Positions 40,414 through 50,477 are shown, counted from the stretch's first letter. The stretch: DNA of 64,000 nt from Mangrovitalea sediminis (GCF_002514725.1 NZ_NTLB01000008.1:107399-171398); one strand, 5' to 3'. Numbers and translations are program-made. Notes: generated from the sequence alone by a model not told the origin.

Positions 40414-42117
40414 CTATTGGGCGAACATCGGCGCCGGCGACGGGTAGGACTGCAGCGTATCGCGCAACGCATTGAAGCGCTGGCGGCTGCGGGACAGATC
40501 CTGATCCCAGACCTGATTGTCGGTCACCACCGGTCGCAGCAGGATGACCAGCTCGCTCTTCGTCGACTGGAAACGCTTCTGCTTGAACAGTTCACCGATT
40601 ACGGGAATATCGCTGAAGAAGGGAACAGACGCATTGTTGTCCTGGCTCTGGTTCTGGATAAGCCCACCGATCACCACAATCTGACCGTTCCGTGCCTTGA
40701 TGATGCTGTCAGTCTCACGCACGGTGCTGAGCGCCAGCGGCAGCGTCACGTCCTTATCGCCGATGGTGACGACCTTCTGCTGATCCGTCACATTGCTGAC
40801 AGAGGGATGCACATGCAGGATGATGGTGCCGTTCTGGCTGATCTCCGGCGTCACATCCAGCGAAATACCGGAGAAAAACGGCGTCAACTGAACGGATGTG
40901 GTGGTATTGCTGGTGGTGTTGACGTTGTTCTGGTTGTTGAAATCGATATTGGTTACAAAGAACTCGTCTGTTCCGACCTTGATCACCGCCTTTTGATTAT
41001 TGACGGTGGAGATACGCGGACTGGACAGCACCTGCACATTACCCTGCTCGCCCAGCAGCTGGATCAGAGCGGTAAAGTCGCTGATTCGCAGCGACGCCGA
41101 AAACACGCCACCGATCTCATTACTCGCGATGGCCTTGCCTCCGACCGCTGTCTGCAGATAGCTCTTCTTGTTGCCATCTGCCGCCAGCGACGCGGACAGG
41201 TCCTGGAAATGGGTCCAGTCTATGCCCTGCTGATAGCTTTTATTAAGCCTCACTTCGAGGATCTTCGCCTCCAGGATGACCTGCCGTTGGATGATCAGCT
41301 GGGTGCGCTGCAGATAGTCTTCTACGGAATGGATCTCGTCCGGCATGGCGCGAACGACCAGCAAGCCCGCGTCGGCATTGGTAATGACCTGACGCCCCTT
41401 GCCGTCACCCACGATCATTTTGACCGACTTGTTGAGATCGCCCCAGAAATCGGATTCGGTTTCAGTCGTGATCCGGGTCCCGATCACCTGATTGTTATTG
41501 TTGTTCTGGCCAGAATTCGAATTGCTGGACGTGTTACTGGAGTTGCTGTTGCCGTTATCGACCGAGGTGACCTGGCCAGCACTCACCTGAATCTCCGAAC
41601 CACCCTTGCGCTTGAAGTACAGGTAATTGATGTGAAAGATGTGTGTCTGCAAGCCGCCGGGCAATACCTTGTAAAGATTGCCCTCATGCTGGATATCATA
41701 GCCATAGAGCTGGGAAACCACACTCATCACTTCAGGCAGGGTGACCCGTTTCAGCTGCAGACTGATATTACCCTTGACCGCCGGATGCACCACAACGTTA
41801 TAGCCGGTCCCCTGCACCAGGCTCTGGAAGAAAGTCTGTGCTGGCAGGTCTTTGGCATTGACGTCAAAACGGGCTTCGCTGGGCGTCGGTGCTGGTTTAT
41901 TCAGCGGCGGCAACAGCGCCTGGGTCACTTCTGGCGGAACCTGATATCCGGGAGCTGGTGTCGACTTCTCCGCCTTCTGGTCAGCCGATAATTCCCGGGA
42001 AATCGCATTCACACTGTCCGTCGACGATGCCTGCGCCGTATGCAACAAAGGGTGATTGGCACACCCCGCAAGCAGCAGACAGCCGGCGGTCATGACCGCA
42101 TTAAACCGAATTTTCAT
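40414..42117 (-). CDS. mshL: MSHA outer-membrane secretin MshL
   Basis: Secretin of the PulD/PilQ family (567 aa) with a lipoprotein signal (lipobox LLAGC, Cys19). N-terminal STN/N0 and N1-type domains (PAQTFFQSLVQGTGYNVVVH, KVLPGGLQTHIFHINYLYF) are followed by an Asn/Ser-rich low-complexity loop near residues 190-215. The C-terminal secretin core contains VLSSPRISTVNNQKAVIKVG and VVIGGLIQNQ. It forms the outer-membrane gate through which the pilus emerges. Confidence 0.95.
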   Translation of the reverse strand: MKIRFNAVMTAGCLLLAGCANHPLLHTAQASSTDSVNAISRELSADQKAEKSTPAPGYQVPPEVTQALLPPLNKPAPTPSEARFDVNAKDLPAQTFFQSLVQGTGYNVVVHPAVKGNISLQLKRVTLPEVMSVVSQLYGYDIQHEGNLYKVLPGGLQTHIFHINYLYFKRKGGSEIQVSAGQVTSVDNGNSNSSNTSSNSNSGQNNNNNQVIGTRITTETESDFWGDLNKSVKMIVGDGKGRQVITNADAGLLVVRAMPDEIHSVEDYLQRTQLIIQRQVILEAKILEVRLNKSYQQGIDWTHFQDLSASLAADGNKKSYLQTAVGGKAIASNEIGGVFSASLRISDFTALIQLLGEQGNVQVLSSPRISTVNNQKAVIKVGTDEFFVTNIDFNNQNNVNTTSNTTTSVQLTPFFSGISLDVTPEISQNGTIILHVHPSVSNVTDQQKVVTIGDKDVTLPLALSTVRETDSIIKARNGQIVVIGGLIQNQSQDNNASVPFFSDIPVIGELFKQKRFQSTKSELVILLRPVVTDNQVWDQDLSRSRQRFNALRDTLQSYPSPAPMFAQ

Positions 42118-42142
42118 GCGCGAGCCTTTATTGTTACCTGAT

Positions 42143-42469
42143 TCATTGGCGCACCTGAGGCGGCAAGTGCCACTTCAGTACATGCCGAACCCCGTGAATA
42201 TCCAGAACCACTTCAGTCCGTTCGATCCGCATCACCCTGGCGCCATCAATACGTTCGCCGGGACTCACGGCCGTTCCGTTGATCACGGCAACACGGCGTG
42301 ACGGGCCAAACAGAATCGACTCAAGGCGAAACGCCGACGCCGCTTTCTGATGCGCTTGAGGGTGGGCCTGGTAATCCGGTGGCCGAGTAGGGTCCTTAAG
42401 GCCCGCCGCTATTGCGGAACCCGTGAACAGGACTAGCATCCATGCCGCCAGTTGCTGACGGTCAAACAC
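42143..42469 (-). CDS. mshK: MSHA biogenesis protein MshK (PilP-like)
   Basis: Small exported protein (108 aa) with a signal-like N-terminus (LAAWMLVLFTGSAIAAG) followed by LKDPTRPPDY, the PilP/MshK hallmark. The remaining HQ-domain-like part (VINGTAVSPGERIDGARVMRI) should contact the secretin. The GTG at 42469 has AGGAG at 7 nt; the TTG at 42472 would be only 4 nt away. It overlaps the end of mshJ. Confidence 0.82.
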   Translation of the reverse strand: MFDRQQLAAWMLVLFTGSAIAAGLKDPTRPPDYQAHPQAHQKAASAFRLESILFGPSRRVAVINGTAVSPGERIDGARVMRIERTEVVLDIHGVRHVLKWHLPPQVRQ

Positions 42470-43166
42470 CAAGCCACTCCTTACTCAAACTGAGGGTTTC
42501 CACCTGCAGGTGTACTTCGGCCCGCGGATAATCCGTGACCTTGTACTTAAGAAGCCGCCAGCCAAAATGCTGGTGCATGCTTTCCAGGCTTTTCAGATAG
42601 TCCAACACACTAAAAAAGGAGCCCGACACCACCAGCTCGACATCGTGTGCGTACAAGGCAGGCTGCTTTGCCTTTTCGCGTTCATCCGCACCGGTGGACT
42701 TTACCTTTTCGCGTTTTGCAGTATCACCATCCAACATCAGCGGCTGCGGCGGTAAATGCCGGACCGCGAGCAACTGGAGCCCCTTTTGGGCACTCAACAT
42801 ACGCCGCAGCAACGGTACCATGGCTTCCGGTGAAACCAGTGTCGCCATCTCGCCCTGAAGTTGTTGCTGGAGCTGATCCCTACGTTGCTCCAACTGCTGG
42901 CGCTGCTGGCGCAAGGGTTGATTGGGGTCCTGACGCAGGCGTTGCTGCAACTTCACGACCTGCCCCTGCAACGCAGATTGTTGTTGGTTCAGCTGCGCAA
43001 TCGCACTGCGTAAATCCTGGTTGCCCGACCATAGCGGCGACACCACCAGTTGCCAGCCCAGGAAGAGCAGAACGAGGGCCAGCGTCGCGGCCATCAGGAT
43101 ACGCTCCCGCATGACCCGCTGGTCAAAAGCCTGCGCCAGATTCCGCGCGATGTCAGGCAGGCTCAT
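42462..43166 (-). CDS. mshJ: MSHA biogenesis protein MshJ (PilO-like)
   Basis: Bitopic inner-membrane protein (234 aa): one membrane helix (ATLALVLLFLGWQLVVSPLW), a Gln-rich coiled coil at about 50-115 and a ferredoxin-like periplasmic domain. This is the layout of PilO/GspM-type alignment-complex members. It overlaps both neighbours by a few bases. Confidence 0.87.
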   Translation of the reverse strand: MSLPDIARNLAQAFDQRVMRERILMAATLALVLLFLGWQLVVSPLWSGNQDLRSAIAQLNQQQSALQGQVVKLQQRLRQDPNQPLRQQRQQLEQRRDQLQQQLQGEMATLVSPEAMVPLLRRMLSAQKGLQLLAVRHLPPQPLMLDGDTAKREKVKSTGADEREKAKQPALYAHDVELVVSGSFFSVLDYLKSLESMHQHFGWRLLKYKVTDYPRAEVHLQVETLSLSKEWLGV

Positions 43167-43777
43167 GGCTTACCTCCCACGGCGTCTTTCCCCTGGGTAG
43201 ACAGCACAAAATCCAGTATCGGTTTCTTGTCGTCACGCTGCATATCGAACTCGGCAAAGCTCTTGCCCTTGAACGCTGCTTCCTGCCGCAACCGTTCCAG
43301 ATAATCCGGAACGGCTTCTGGTTTGGTGGTACGACCCGACAGCGTAACGTCACCCGTCGAACCGTTGAGCACGACTTCCCGTAACCAGAGATCGGAAGCT
43401 GACTGGCGAGCCAGGGCTGTCAGGTAGGGAGAGAAGCCCATCTGCCCGGCACCGGACAGCGTGTGTATTTGCGACAGTAAGCGCAGGCGTTGATCGATAT
43501 CGTTTTTCAGGGCCACGACGGACTGACTCAGCACCGGGTCGATGTGCATCTCGCCCACCGCCTTGGCCAGGCGGTCATCGTCTGCCTGTAGTGCAGAAAC
43601 ACTCGCCTGCAGCGCAGCCTGCTCCGCCAGCAGCGCATGGTGCCGATGCCACAGCCAGAACCCGGCAATGACGAACATTGCCACAAGCGCCGTCGCGCTC
43701 CAGGCCAACTGCCGAAAGACCAACGGCTCCTTGCGGGGACGCAGTTCGGCAGTATAGAGATTGACCTCCTGCCTCAT
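43163..43777 (-). CDS. mshI2: MSHA biogenesis protein MshI2 (PilN-like)
   Basis: Bitopic protein (204 aa) starting MRQEVNLYTAELRPRKEP, where the conserved EVNLY-type N-terminus would dock in the groove of the PilM-like MshI. A membrane helix (SATALVAMFVIAGFWLWH), a coiled coil and a small alpha/beta domain follow. It has 4-nt overlaps with mshI and mshJ. Confidence 0.87.
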   Translation of the reverse strand: MRQEVNLYTAELRPRKEPLVFRQLAWSATALVAMFVIAGFWLWHRHHALLAEQAALQASVSALQADDDRLAKAVGEMHIDPVLSQSVVALKNDIDQRLRLLSQIHTLSGAGQMGFSPYLTALARQSASDLWLREVVLNGSTGDVTLSGRTTKPEAVPDYLERLRQEAAFKGKSFAEFDMQRDDKKPILDFVLSTQGKDAVGGKP

Positions 43778-44688
43778 GCCGTCACCCCCTGATCGGAAAG
43801 CAAAGCTGCACAGGCCAGCACGCTGCGCTCGTCAAGCTCGGGGATCCCCACCCTGGCCGGATCGAGACGAACCACTTCCGCGGCAAGATTGACGTTCAGC
43901 ATCTCCGCCAGCGGCAGCCCGTCCGCACGTGCAAGCAGATGAATCTGTCGGGGCGGAACCTGCCCCATCTGGCTTTCGTAGTAATCGAGCGAGCGTTGGA
44001 GCTCCAGCGCCAACCCCTGTACCGCCATTTCCTGCTGAACCACATCCGACAGGCTCTCTGCCGTCACATCGATACGTCTCGACAGGTACAGCACCGGGCC
44101 CTGGGTCAGCACCACCTGCCCGTGATTGGATCGCAGGTAAACGAGCGCCACACATCGATTCCCGCTTTCCAGGCGTGCAGCAAGATTCCGTAGTGCCAGC
44201 TCGGCAATGTCGACCCGCGCCAATGTGAGCGCGGCCTCTTCGGTCAGCTTGGCCAGTTCCCGTATCAGGCTTTTCCTCGCGGACACGACATTGATCAGTG
44301 CACCACGGCCGCGGGCGGCATCTTCCGGGAATGGAAACACATCGAAAACCGCATCGTCTGGGCTGTAGTCGAGCAAATCCTTCAGGCGCCAACGCACCGC
44401 ATCCACCAGTTCATTATCTTCGACAGCAGGGCGCTCGATTTGGAAGATCTGGTAGTGGTCCACCGACACAACGGCGTCAACCGGACTCCCCTGAAGGCGA
44501 CGGGTTTCGACCAAGGCTGTCAGCGCCGGTAGACGCCCCGCGGGGGTACAGTTCTCAAACCCCGTTGCGACCAACGCGCCACTGGCTGACAACTCGGCCC
44601 AGGCGATACCGTCAGGACGCACCTCCAGCCCAAGTCGGCCAGTACGTTGCTGGCGCCGGAAAAAATGTGTGATACGGCGAAAACTCAC
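43774..44688 (-). CDS. mshI: MSHA biogenesis protein MshI (PilM-like)
   Basis: Cytosolic actin-like protein (304 aa) related to PilM/GspL. The phosphate-binding regions are degenerate (RLGLEVRPDGIAWAEL; VDAVVSVDHYQIFQIERPA). It is the first gene of the MSHA operon and starts with GTG at 44688 with a weak upstream GAGAAA. In Vibrio mshH would precede it; here only an untranslated gap and ssb are found. Confidence 0.87.
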   Translation of the reverse strand: MSFRRITHFFRRQQRTGRLGLEVRPDGIAWAELSASGALVATGFENCTPAGRLPALTALVETRRLQGSPVDAVVSVDHYQIFQIERPAVEDNELVDAVRWRLKDLLDYSPDDAVFDVFPFPEDAARGRGALINVVSARKSLIRELAKLTEEAALTLARVDIAELALRNLAARLESGNRCVALVYLRSNHGQVVLTQGPVLYLSRRIDVTAESLSDVVQQEMAVQGLALELQRSLDYYESQMGQVPPRQIHLLARADGLPLAEMLNVNLAAEVVRLDPARVGIPELDERSVLACAALLSDQGVTA

Positions 44689-44904
44689 GGGTTTCTCACT
44701 AACTTAGAGCCCAATGCGCAGAAGTATAGTCAATATGGACAGACAACCATGTGAATCGAAGTGAAAATTGAAGAAATATTGCCAAATGTAATGCTTTGTT
44801 ACCATCCACCCCGCGCGACAATGGTAGAAATCGTCCGGGAATGTCAGGAACAGGGCACCCGTAACCGTCATACGAGTAAGCACCAAGGCGCGCCCAACCG
44901 CCCA
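44689..44904. other. Leader/promoter region of the MSHA operon
   Basis: About 215 bp between the ssb terminator and mshI. It is AT-richer than its surroundings and should contain the operon promoter. A TATACT -10-like hexamer occurs on the minus strand near 44727, but no correctly spaced -35 was found. No gene is supported here. Confidence 0.4.
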
Positions 44905-44934
44905 TAAAAAAACCCGCTGCGTAAGCGGGTTTTC
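44905..44934 (-). terminator. Intrinsic terminator of ssb
   Basis: On the minus strand AAAACCCGCT-TACGC-AGCGGGTT is followed by TTTTTA, 16 nt after the ssb stop. Confidence 0.9.
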
Positions 44935-44950
44935 AAGGTGAACGCATCGA

Positions 44951-45475
44951 TCAGAACGGAATATCGTCGTCGAAATCGTCGACCGTCTCCGGCATACCAC
45001 CACCGCTCGGCGGCGGTGCATATCCACCGGCAGGTGCATCCTGCGGGCCACTGCTCTGCGCGGGCGCTTGTGAAGGTGCTCGTTGCTGGCTGCCCGCTGA
45101 CGGACCCGGCCCCATGCCACCTTCACCTCCACGGCTGTCGAGCATCTGCATCTGACCATTGATATCGACAACGATCTCCGTCGTGTAACGATCCTGGCCA
45201 CTCTGATCCTGCCACTTGCGAGTTTGCAGGCGCCCCTCGATGTAGACCTTGGAGCCTTTGCGCAAATACTGCCCAGCCACTTCGGCGACTTTGCCGAACA
45301 TGACAACGCGATGCCACTCCGTACGCGGCACCATTTGACCCGTCTGACGATCCTTGTAGCTTTCGTCAGTCGCGATATTGAGATTGGTCACTGCATTGCC
45401 ATTCGGGGTGTAACGGGTTTCCGGATCGTTACCCAGGTTACCGATCAGGATAACCTTATTGATACCTCTCGCCAT
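44951..45475 (-). CDS. ssb: Single-stranded DNA-binding protein
   Basis: SSB (174 aa). The N-terminal OB fold reads [20 protein letters not shown] and [21 protein letters not shown]; a Gly/Pro/Gln-rich linker follows from about residue 115; the acidic C-terminal tip DFDDDIPF recruits repair and replication partners. It is monocistronic by its terminator, although it lies 53 nt downstream of an MFS gene on the same strand. Confidence 0.97.
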   Translation of the reverse strand: MARGINKVILIGNLGNDPETRYTPNGNAVTNLNIATDESYKDRQTGQMVPRTEWHRVVMFGKVAEVAGQYLRKGSKVYIEGRLQTRKWQDQSGQDRYTTEIVVDINGQMQMLDSRGGEGGMGPGPSAGSQQRAPSQAPAQSSGPQDAPAGGYAPPPSGGGMPETVDDFDDDIPF

Positions 45476-45528
45476 TGCTAGCTCCTGTAAACGCGGCCTT
45501 GTTTATCGAGCTTCCATGCTCACCATGG

Positions 45529-46887
45529 CTAACCAGCCACAAAGGGCAACTGTTTGAGCGTTTCCTCATCCAGCGCCTTCTTGTCCACCTTCAAATAGGC
45601 AGCCTGCTCGGCGGGGACGATCATCACGTCTTCCACACCGCGAACAGCTGCCAGGGACTGACTGACTTCACCGATGTTAATCGAGTCTAAAGACGCCAAC
45701 TTTAACACGAAACTGGTGGAATAGCTTGGCTGCGGCATACCGATAATGATCACCAGCCAGATCAACAACAGCGCCACCATCAGCACCAGAACGGGCACTA
45801 CGCCGAAGTGCTGCAGCACAATACCAGCGATGGCTCCTCCCAGGAAGGCACCGATAAACTGGCTCGTCGAGTAGAGCCCCATCGCCGTGCCTTTACTGCC
45901 GGCACGGCACTCCTTGCTGACCAAAGAAGGCAGGGAGGCTTCCAACAGATTGAACGCCATGAAATACAGGAAAATAAAGAACCATACCGCCGCCAAGCTC
46001 TGGTGCCAGACCGCCAGCAGAGCCATCGACACAGCCATCAGCGCCACGCTGCCACCCAGGACCTGCTTCATCTTACGGCGCTTCTCACCAATGATGATGA
46101 AGGGGATCATGGCAAAGAAAGCGGGCGCGACAACGCTCAAATAGACCCAGGAATGATGCGCCTTGGGGATATGCAGGTTATTCTGGAGGATTGTCGGCAC
46201 CGAAACGAAAAAGGCCACCAGCACCATATGGAGGGTCATGACGCCATAATCGAGGCGCAGAAGGCGACGATTTTTCAATACGGCAGCAATCCGTCCGGCC
46301 ACAGCCTCCGTATCGGCATGCACCACCAGTTTAGGCGGCGTTGGCACCACAAAGATCACCACCAGCAGCCCCACACCGGCAAACGCCGCGGTGAGTCCGA
46401 AGATACCCTCGAGCCCCCAGAGCTGGCCCAACAAGGGACCGATAACCAGAGAGATGGAGAACGCTACACCGACACCGATACCAATAGTGGCCATCGCCTT
46501 GGTGCGACTCTCTTCGCTGGTGACGTCGCTGACCAACGCCATCAGCACACTGGCGATAGCACCAGATCCCTGCAGGAACCGGCCGGCGATAACACCATAG
46601 ATCGAATCGGAGAACGCAGCCAGCAAACTCCCCAAACCGAACAGGATCAAGCCAATGATAATCAGCGGCTTCCGGCCAAAACGATCGGACAGCATGCCAT
46701 ACGGAATCTGCAGCAACGCCTGGCTAAGCCCGTAGGCGCCAATCGCGAGGCCAGCAAGGCTCTCGGTATAGCCTTTCAGGTGAGTACTCATCAGCATGAA
46801 GATGGGCATCACCATGGCCAGACCGAGCATGCGCAGACCATAGACCGCCGCGATGGCGGATACAGATTTGAGTTCGGTTTTCGTCAT
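45529..46887 (-). CDS. MFS transporter with C-terminal YajR-like (YAM) domain
   Basis: A 452-residue carrier: twelve hydrophobic helices to about residue 385 with motif A YGMLSDRFGRKPLI, then a soluble tail of about 65 residues (SINIGEVSQSLAAVRGVEDV, then AAYLKVDKKALDEETL). The tail has the beta-alpha-beta layout of the ferredoxin-like YAM domain of E. coli YajR. The substrate is unknown. It is divergent from uvrA and upstream of ssb, a position conserved in several gammaproteobacteria as far as I recall. Confidence 0.88.
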   Translation of the reverse strand: MTKTELKSVSAIAAVYGLRMLGLAMVMPIFMLMSTHLKGYTESLAGLAIGAYGLSQALLQIPYGMLSDRFGRKPLIIIGLILFGLGSLLAAFSDSIYGVIAGRFLQGSGAIASVLMALVSDVTSEESRTKAMATIGIGVGVAFSISLVIGPLLGQLWGLEGIFGLTAAFAGVGLLVVIFVVPTPPKLVVHADTEAVAGRIAAVLKNRRLLRLDYGVMTLHMVLVAFFVSVPTILQNNLHIPKAHHSWVYLSVVAPAFFAMIPFIIIGEKRRKMKQVLGGSVALMAVSMALLAVWHQSLAAVWFFIFLYFMAFNLLEASLPSLVSKECRAGSKGTAMGLYSTSQFIGAFLGGAIAGIVLQHFGVVPVLVLMVALLLIWLVIIIGMPQPSYSTSFVLKLASLDSINIGEVSQSLAAVRGVEDVMIVPAEQAAYLKVDKKALDEETLKQLPFVAG

Positions 46888-47018
46888 GAATAGTAACCAG
46901 TTGTATGAAGAGTTCTGATTTCGGTCGGCTCACACCGACCCGAAGCGGCGCATTTCGCCAGCGGCAAAGCCAAAATTGGCGGCCATTGTATCAAATACCT
47001 TTTTCAACGGATCTTGCT

Positions 47019-47048
47019 TTGAGCCCAGTAGCACGGAACCAGTATACT
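47019..47048 (+). promoter_or_regulatory. Possible sigma-70 promoter of uvrA
   Basis: TTGAGC, 18-nt spacer, TATACT, with a start near 47055 and a roughly 20-nt leader. No CTGT-N8-ACAG LexA box is present in the 187-bp intergenic region. Confidence 0.5.
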
Positions 47049-47074
47049 TTTCCCTTTGCGTATCGAGAGCGTAT

Positions 47075-49945
47075 ATGGACAAAATCCTGATCAAAGGCGC
47101 CCGAACCCACAACCTTAAGAATATTGACCTGGATATTCCACGGGACCAGTTGATCGTGATCACCGGACTGTCGGGCTCCGGGAAATCTTCGTTGGCTTTC
47201 GACACCCTCTACGCCGAGGGACAGCGTCGCTATGTCGAGTCACTGTCCACCTACGCCCGGCAGTTCCTGTCAATGATGGAAAAACCGGACGTCGACCACA
47301 TAGAAGGCCTGTCGCCAGCCATTTCTATCGAGCAGAAATCGACCTCACATAACCCCCGCTCCACCGTCGGCACCATTACCGAAATCTACGACTACCTGCG
47401 CCTGATGTTCGCACGGGCCGGCGAGCCACGTTGCCCGGATCACGACCTTCCCCTGGCCGCACAGACCGTCAGCCAGATGGTCGATCAGGTCATGACCCAG
47501 GATGACGATGCCCGGTTCATGATCCTCGCCCCGGTTATCCGTGAACGGAAAGGCGAGCACGTCCAAGTGATCGAGTCCCTAAGGGCACAGGGTTTCATCC
47601 GGCTGCGTATCGACGGTGCCGTCTATGACATCGATGACTTGCCCACGCTGGACAAGAAACGGAAGCACACGATCGAAGTCGTCGTCGACCGCTTCCGCAT
47701 CAAAGCCGGCATACAACAGCGCATCGCCGAATCCTTCGAAACGGCCCTGGAACTGGCGGACGGCATCGCTATTGCCGCGCCCATGGAGCAAGGCGGCGAT
47801 GAGCTGATTTTCTCCGCTCGCTACGCCTGCCCCGTTTGTGGTTATTCCATCAGCGAACTGGAACCCAGGCTGTTTTCGTTCAACAACCCCGCAGGAGCCT
47901 GCCCCGGCTGCGACGGCTTGGGCGTCAAACAGTTCTTCGACCCCGACAAGGTCATTCAACACCCGGAGCTGACCCTTGCGGAGGGTGCAATAAAGGGCTG
48001 GGACCGGCGAACCGTCTACTACTTCCAGATGCTGAACAGTGTCGCCCAGCATTATGGCGTCGATATGGACACGCCCTACACCGACCTGCCAGAAAGCTTC
48101 AGAAAGACAGTACTGAACGGTTCCGGCAAGGAGGAAATCACGTTCAAATACGTCAATTCGCGCGGTCATATCATCGACAAGGCTCACCCCTTCGAAGGTG
48201 TGTTACCCAACCTCGAGCGCCGTTATCGGGAGACCGAATCCCAATCCATGCGGGAGGAACTGGCACGCTACCTCAGCCAGCAGCCCTGCCCGGACTGCCA
48301 GGGATCGCGCCTGCGGCGTAGCGCTCGTCACGTCTATATCAATGATCGCACGCTACCGGACCTCGTACGCCAACCCGTCGGTCAGGCACTGGCGTATTTT
48401 GGCACACTGTCACTGGAGGGGCGCCGGGGCGAAATTGCGGACAAGATCCTCAAAGAGATTCGTCAACGCCTGCAGTTCCTGGTCAACGTCGGCCTCGACT
48501 ACCTGACGCTGGACCGTAGCGCCGACACCCTGTCCGGTGGTGAAGCTCAGCGTATCCGCCTTGCCAGCCAGATCGGCGCCGGCCTGGTCGGAGTGATGTA
48601 CATACTGGACGAGCCATCCATTGGCCTACATCAGCGAGACAATGACCGCCTCCTGGCCACCCTGACCCACCTGCGGGATCTCGGTAACACTGTGATAGTG
48701 GTTGAGCACGACGAGGACGCCATACGCACGGCAGACTATGTGATAGACATCGGCCCGGGTGCTGGCGTCCATGGCGGTCAAGTCATTGCCCAGGGGCGCC
48801 CTGCGGACATCATGCGGAACAGGGACTCCCTAACCGGGCAGTACCTGTCCGGCACACGACGCATTCATATCCCCAAGCGGCGAACCCCGGAGAGCGGGCG
48901 CTACCTTGAATTGAAGGGCGCCAGCGGCAACAACCTACAAAACGTCGACCTGCGCCTTCCCGTTGGCCTTTTTGTCTGCATAACCGGCGTTTCCGGCTCT
49001 GGTAAGTCAACGCTGATCAACGGCACTCTTTACCCGATCGCCGCCACACAGCTTAACAAGGCTTCCACCCTGCCCCACCAGCCCTTCGACAGCATCCACG
49101 GAATGGAGCACTTCGACAAGGTTATCGATATCGATCAAAGCCCGATCGGACGCACCCCCCGCTCCAATCCGGCCACCTACACCGGCCTCTTCACGCCGAT
49201 TCGGGAGCTGTTTTCCGGCACCCAGGAAGCACGGGCACGCGGATACAAGCCCGGACGTTTCAGCTTCAACGTCAAGGGCGGGCGCTGCGAGGCCTGCCAG
49301 GGAGACGGGGTTATCAAGGTGGAGATGCACTTCCTCCCAGACATTTATGTCCCTTGCGATGTCTGCAAAGGAAAACGCTACAACCGGGAAACCCTGGAAG
49401 TTAAATACAAAGGTAAAAACATCAACGAAGTGCTGGACCTGACGGTCGAGGATGCCCGCGAGTTCTTCGACGCGGTTCCCTTCCTGGCCCGCAAGTTACA
49501 GACGCTGATCGACGTTGGCCTTTCCTATATCAAGTTGGGACAAAGCGCCGTAACGCTGTCCGGAGGAGAAGCGCAACGCGTCAAGCTTGCCAAAGAGCTG
49601 TCAAAGCGGGATACGGGACAGACACTTTATATTCTGGACGAGCCGACGACCGGGCTGCACTTCTACGATATCGAGCAACTCCTTGGCGTACTCCAGCGAC
49701 TGAGAGATCACGGAAACACCGTCGTTGTCATCGAACACAACCTGGATGTGATTAAAACAGCCGACTGGATTATCGACCTAGGACCAGAGGGTGGAACCGG
49801 GGGCGGAAAAATCATTGCAGAAGGTACGCCGGAAAGGGTTGCCGAAAACACGGACTCGCACACAGGCCGTTACCTCAAACCGCTACTCGAGCGTCATCGC
49901 AACCCGGCACCAGACCACGACACCGTGGACGAGGGCATATCCTAA
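47075..49945 (+). CDS. uvrA: Excinuclease ABC subunit A
   Basis: DNA damage-recognition ATPase of nucleotide excision repair (956 aa; E. coli 940). Two ABC modules are present: Walker [14 protein letters not shown] near the N-terminus and [16 protein letters not shown] in the second half, with signatures [16 protein letters not shown] and [16 protein letters not shown]. Zinc-binding Cys pairs are in [16 protein letters not shown] and [21 protein letters not shown]. The start at 47075 gives the family N-terminus [16 protein letters not shown] with GAGAG upstream; the frame from 46976 is too long. Confidence 0.97.
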   Translation: MDKILIKGARTHNLKNIDLDIPRDQLIVITGLSGSGKSSLAFDTLYAEGQRRYVESLSTYARQFLSMMEKPDVDHIEGLSPAISIEQKSTSHNPRSTVGTITEIYDYLRLMFARAGEPRCPDHDLPLAAQTVSQMVDQVMTQDDDARFMILAPVIRERKGEHVQVIESLRAQGFIRLRIDGAVYDIDDLPTLDKKRKHTIEVVVDRFRIKAGIQQRIAESFETALELADGIAIAAPMEQGGDELIFSARYACPVCGYSISELEPRLFSFNNPAGACPGCDGLGVKQFFDPDKVIQHPELTLAEGAIKGWDRRTVYYFQMLNSVAQHYGVDMDTPYTDLPESFRKTVLNGSGKEEITFKYVNSRGHIIDKAHPFEGVLPNLERRYRETESQSMREELARYLSQQPCPDCQGSRLRRSARHVYINDRTLPDLVRQPVGQALAYFGTLSLEGRRGEIADKILKEIRQRLQFLVNVGLDYLTLDRSADTLSGGEAQRIRLASQIGAGLVGVMYILDEPSIGLHQRDNDRLLATLTHLRDLGNTVIVVEHDEDAIRTADYVIDIGPGAGVHGGQVIAQGRPADIMRNRDSLTGQYLSGTRRIHIPKRRTPESGRYLELKGASGNNLQNVDLRLPVGLFVCITGVSGSGKSTLINGTLYPIAATQLNKASTLPHQPFDSIHGMEHFDKVIDIDQSPIGRTPRSNPATYTGLFTPIRELFSGTQEARARGYKPGRFSFNVKGGRCEACQGDGVIKVEMHFLPDIYVPCDVCKGKRYNRETLEVKYKGKNINEVLDLTVEDAREFFDAVPFLARKLQTLIDVGLSYIKLGQSAVTLSGGEAQRVKLAKELSKRDTGQTLYILDEPTTGLHFYDIEQLLGVLQRLRDHGNTVVVIEHNLDVIKTADWIIDLGPEGGTGGGKIIAEGTPERVAENTDSHTGRYLKPLLERHRNPAPDHDTVDEGIS

Positions 49946-49973
49946 CCCCATTGCCTTAAAGAAGCGGGGAGGA

Positions 49974-49991
49974 GGCCGGCGAAAGCCGGCC
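49974..49991 (+). other. GNRA-type hairpin downstream of uvrA
   Basis: GGCCGGC-GAAA-GCCGGCC: a perfect 7-bp stem with a GAAA tetraloop, about 30 nt after the uvrA stop and without a T-run. It may act as a transcript-end stabiliser ahead of the true terminator at 50034. Confidence 0.5.
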
Positions 49992-50033
49992 CCATTCCTA
50001 CACAAACCGGGAACTCAAAATCCCGGGACAAAA

Positions 50034-50065
50034 AAAAGCCGGAATCGAGATTCCGGCTTTTTCTT
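50034..50065. terminator. Bidirectional terminator between uvrA and rplQ
   Basis: AAAGCCGGAAT-CGAG-ATTCCGGCTTT flanked by A-rich and T-rich tracts on both sides, so it serves convergent uvrA (plus) and the alpha operon (minus). Confidence 0.93.
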
Positions 50066-50087
50066 TTGATGCAGCCCGACGTCGGAA

Positions 50088-50477
50088 TCAATCCTCGTCG
50101 TCAACCTCAACAGCGCTGGCTGGACGATCTACCAGTTCTACATAGGCCATGGGCGCATTATCACCAGCTCGGAAACCGCACTTAAGTACGCGCAGGTAAC
50201 CGCCGGGACGTGCCTTGTAACGCGGGCCCAGCTCGTTGAAAAGCTTGGCAACCGCATCGCTGTCGCGCAGCCGGGCAAAAGCCAGACGGCGGTTCGCAAC
50301 AGAATCGCTTTTGGCGAGCGTGATCAAGGGTTCCGCCACGCGCCGCAGCTCTTTGGCCTTGGGCAGTGTGGTTTTGATCAGCTCATGCTCCACCAACGAC
50401 GCCGTCATGTTACGGAACATGGACTTACGATGCGCGCTGGTCCGATTGAACTTACGACCACTCTTACGATGACGCAT
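50088..50477 (-). CDS. rplQ: 50S ribosomal protein L17
   Basis: L17 (129 aa) starts [20 protein letters not shown] and lies near the peptide exit region of the large subunit. It is the last gene of the alpha operon, 35 nt after rpoA and just before the bidirectional terminator. The acidic C-terminus (EVDDED) is a lineage-specific tail. Confidence 0.97.
   Translation of the reverse strand: MRHRKSGRKFNRTSAHRKSMFRNMTASLVEHELIKTTLPKAKELRRVAEPLITLAKSDSVANRRLAFARLRDSDAVAKLFNELGPRYKARPGGYLRVLKCGFRAGDNAPMAYVELVDRPASAVEVDDED

Noticed and set aside
40402..41991. Plus-strand open frame of 529 codons opposite mshL
   Set aside because: Antisense shadow of the secretin gene; composition typical of complement translation.
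44704..45306. 200-codon minus-strand frame overlapping ssb
   Set aside because: Out-of-frame shadow of ssb that runs through its terminator.
46888..46925. Possible LexA box upstream of uvrA
   Set aside because: CTG-like and CAG-like triplets occur but never with the CTGT-N8-ACAG spacing.
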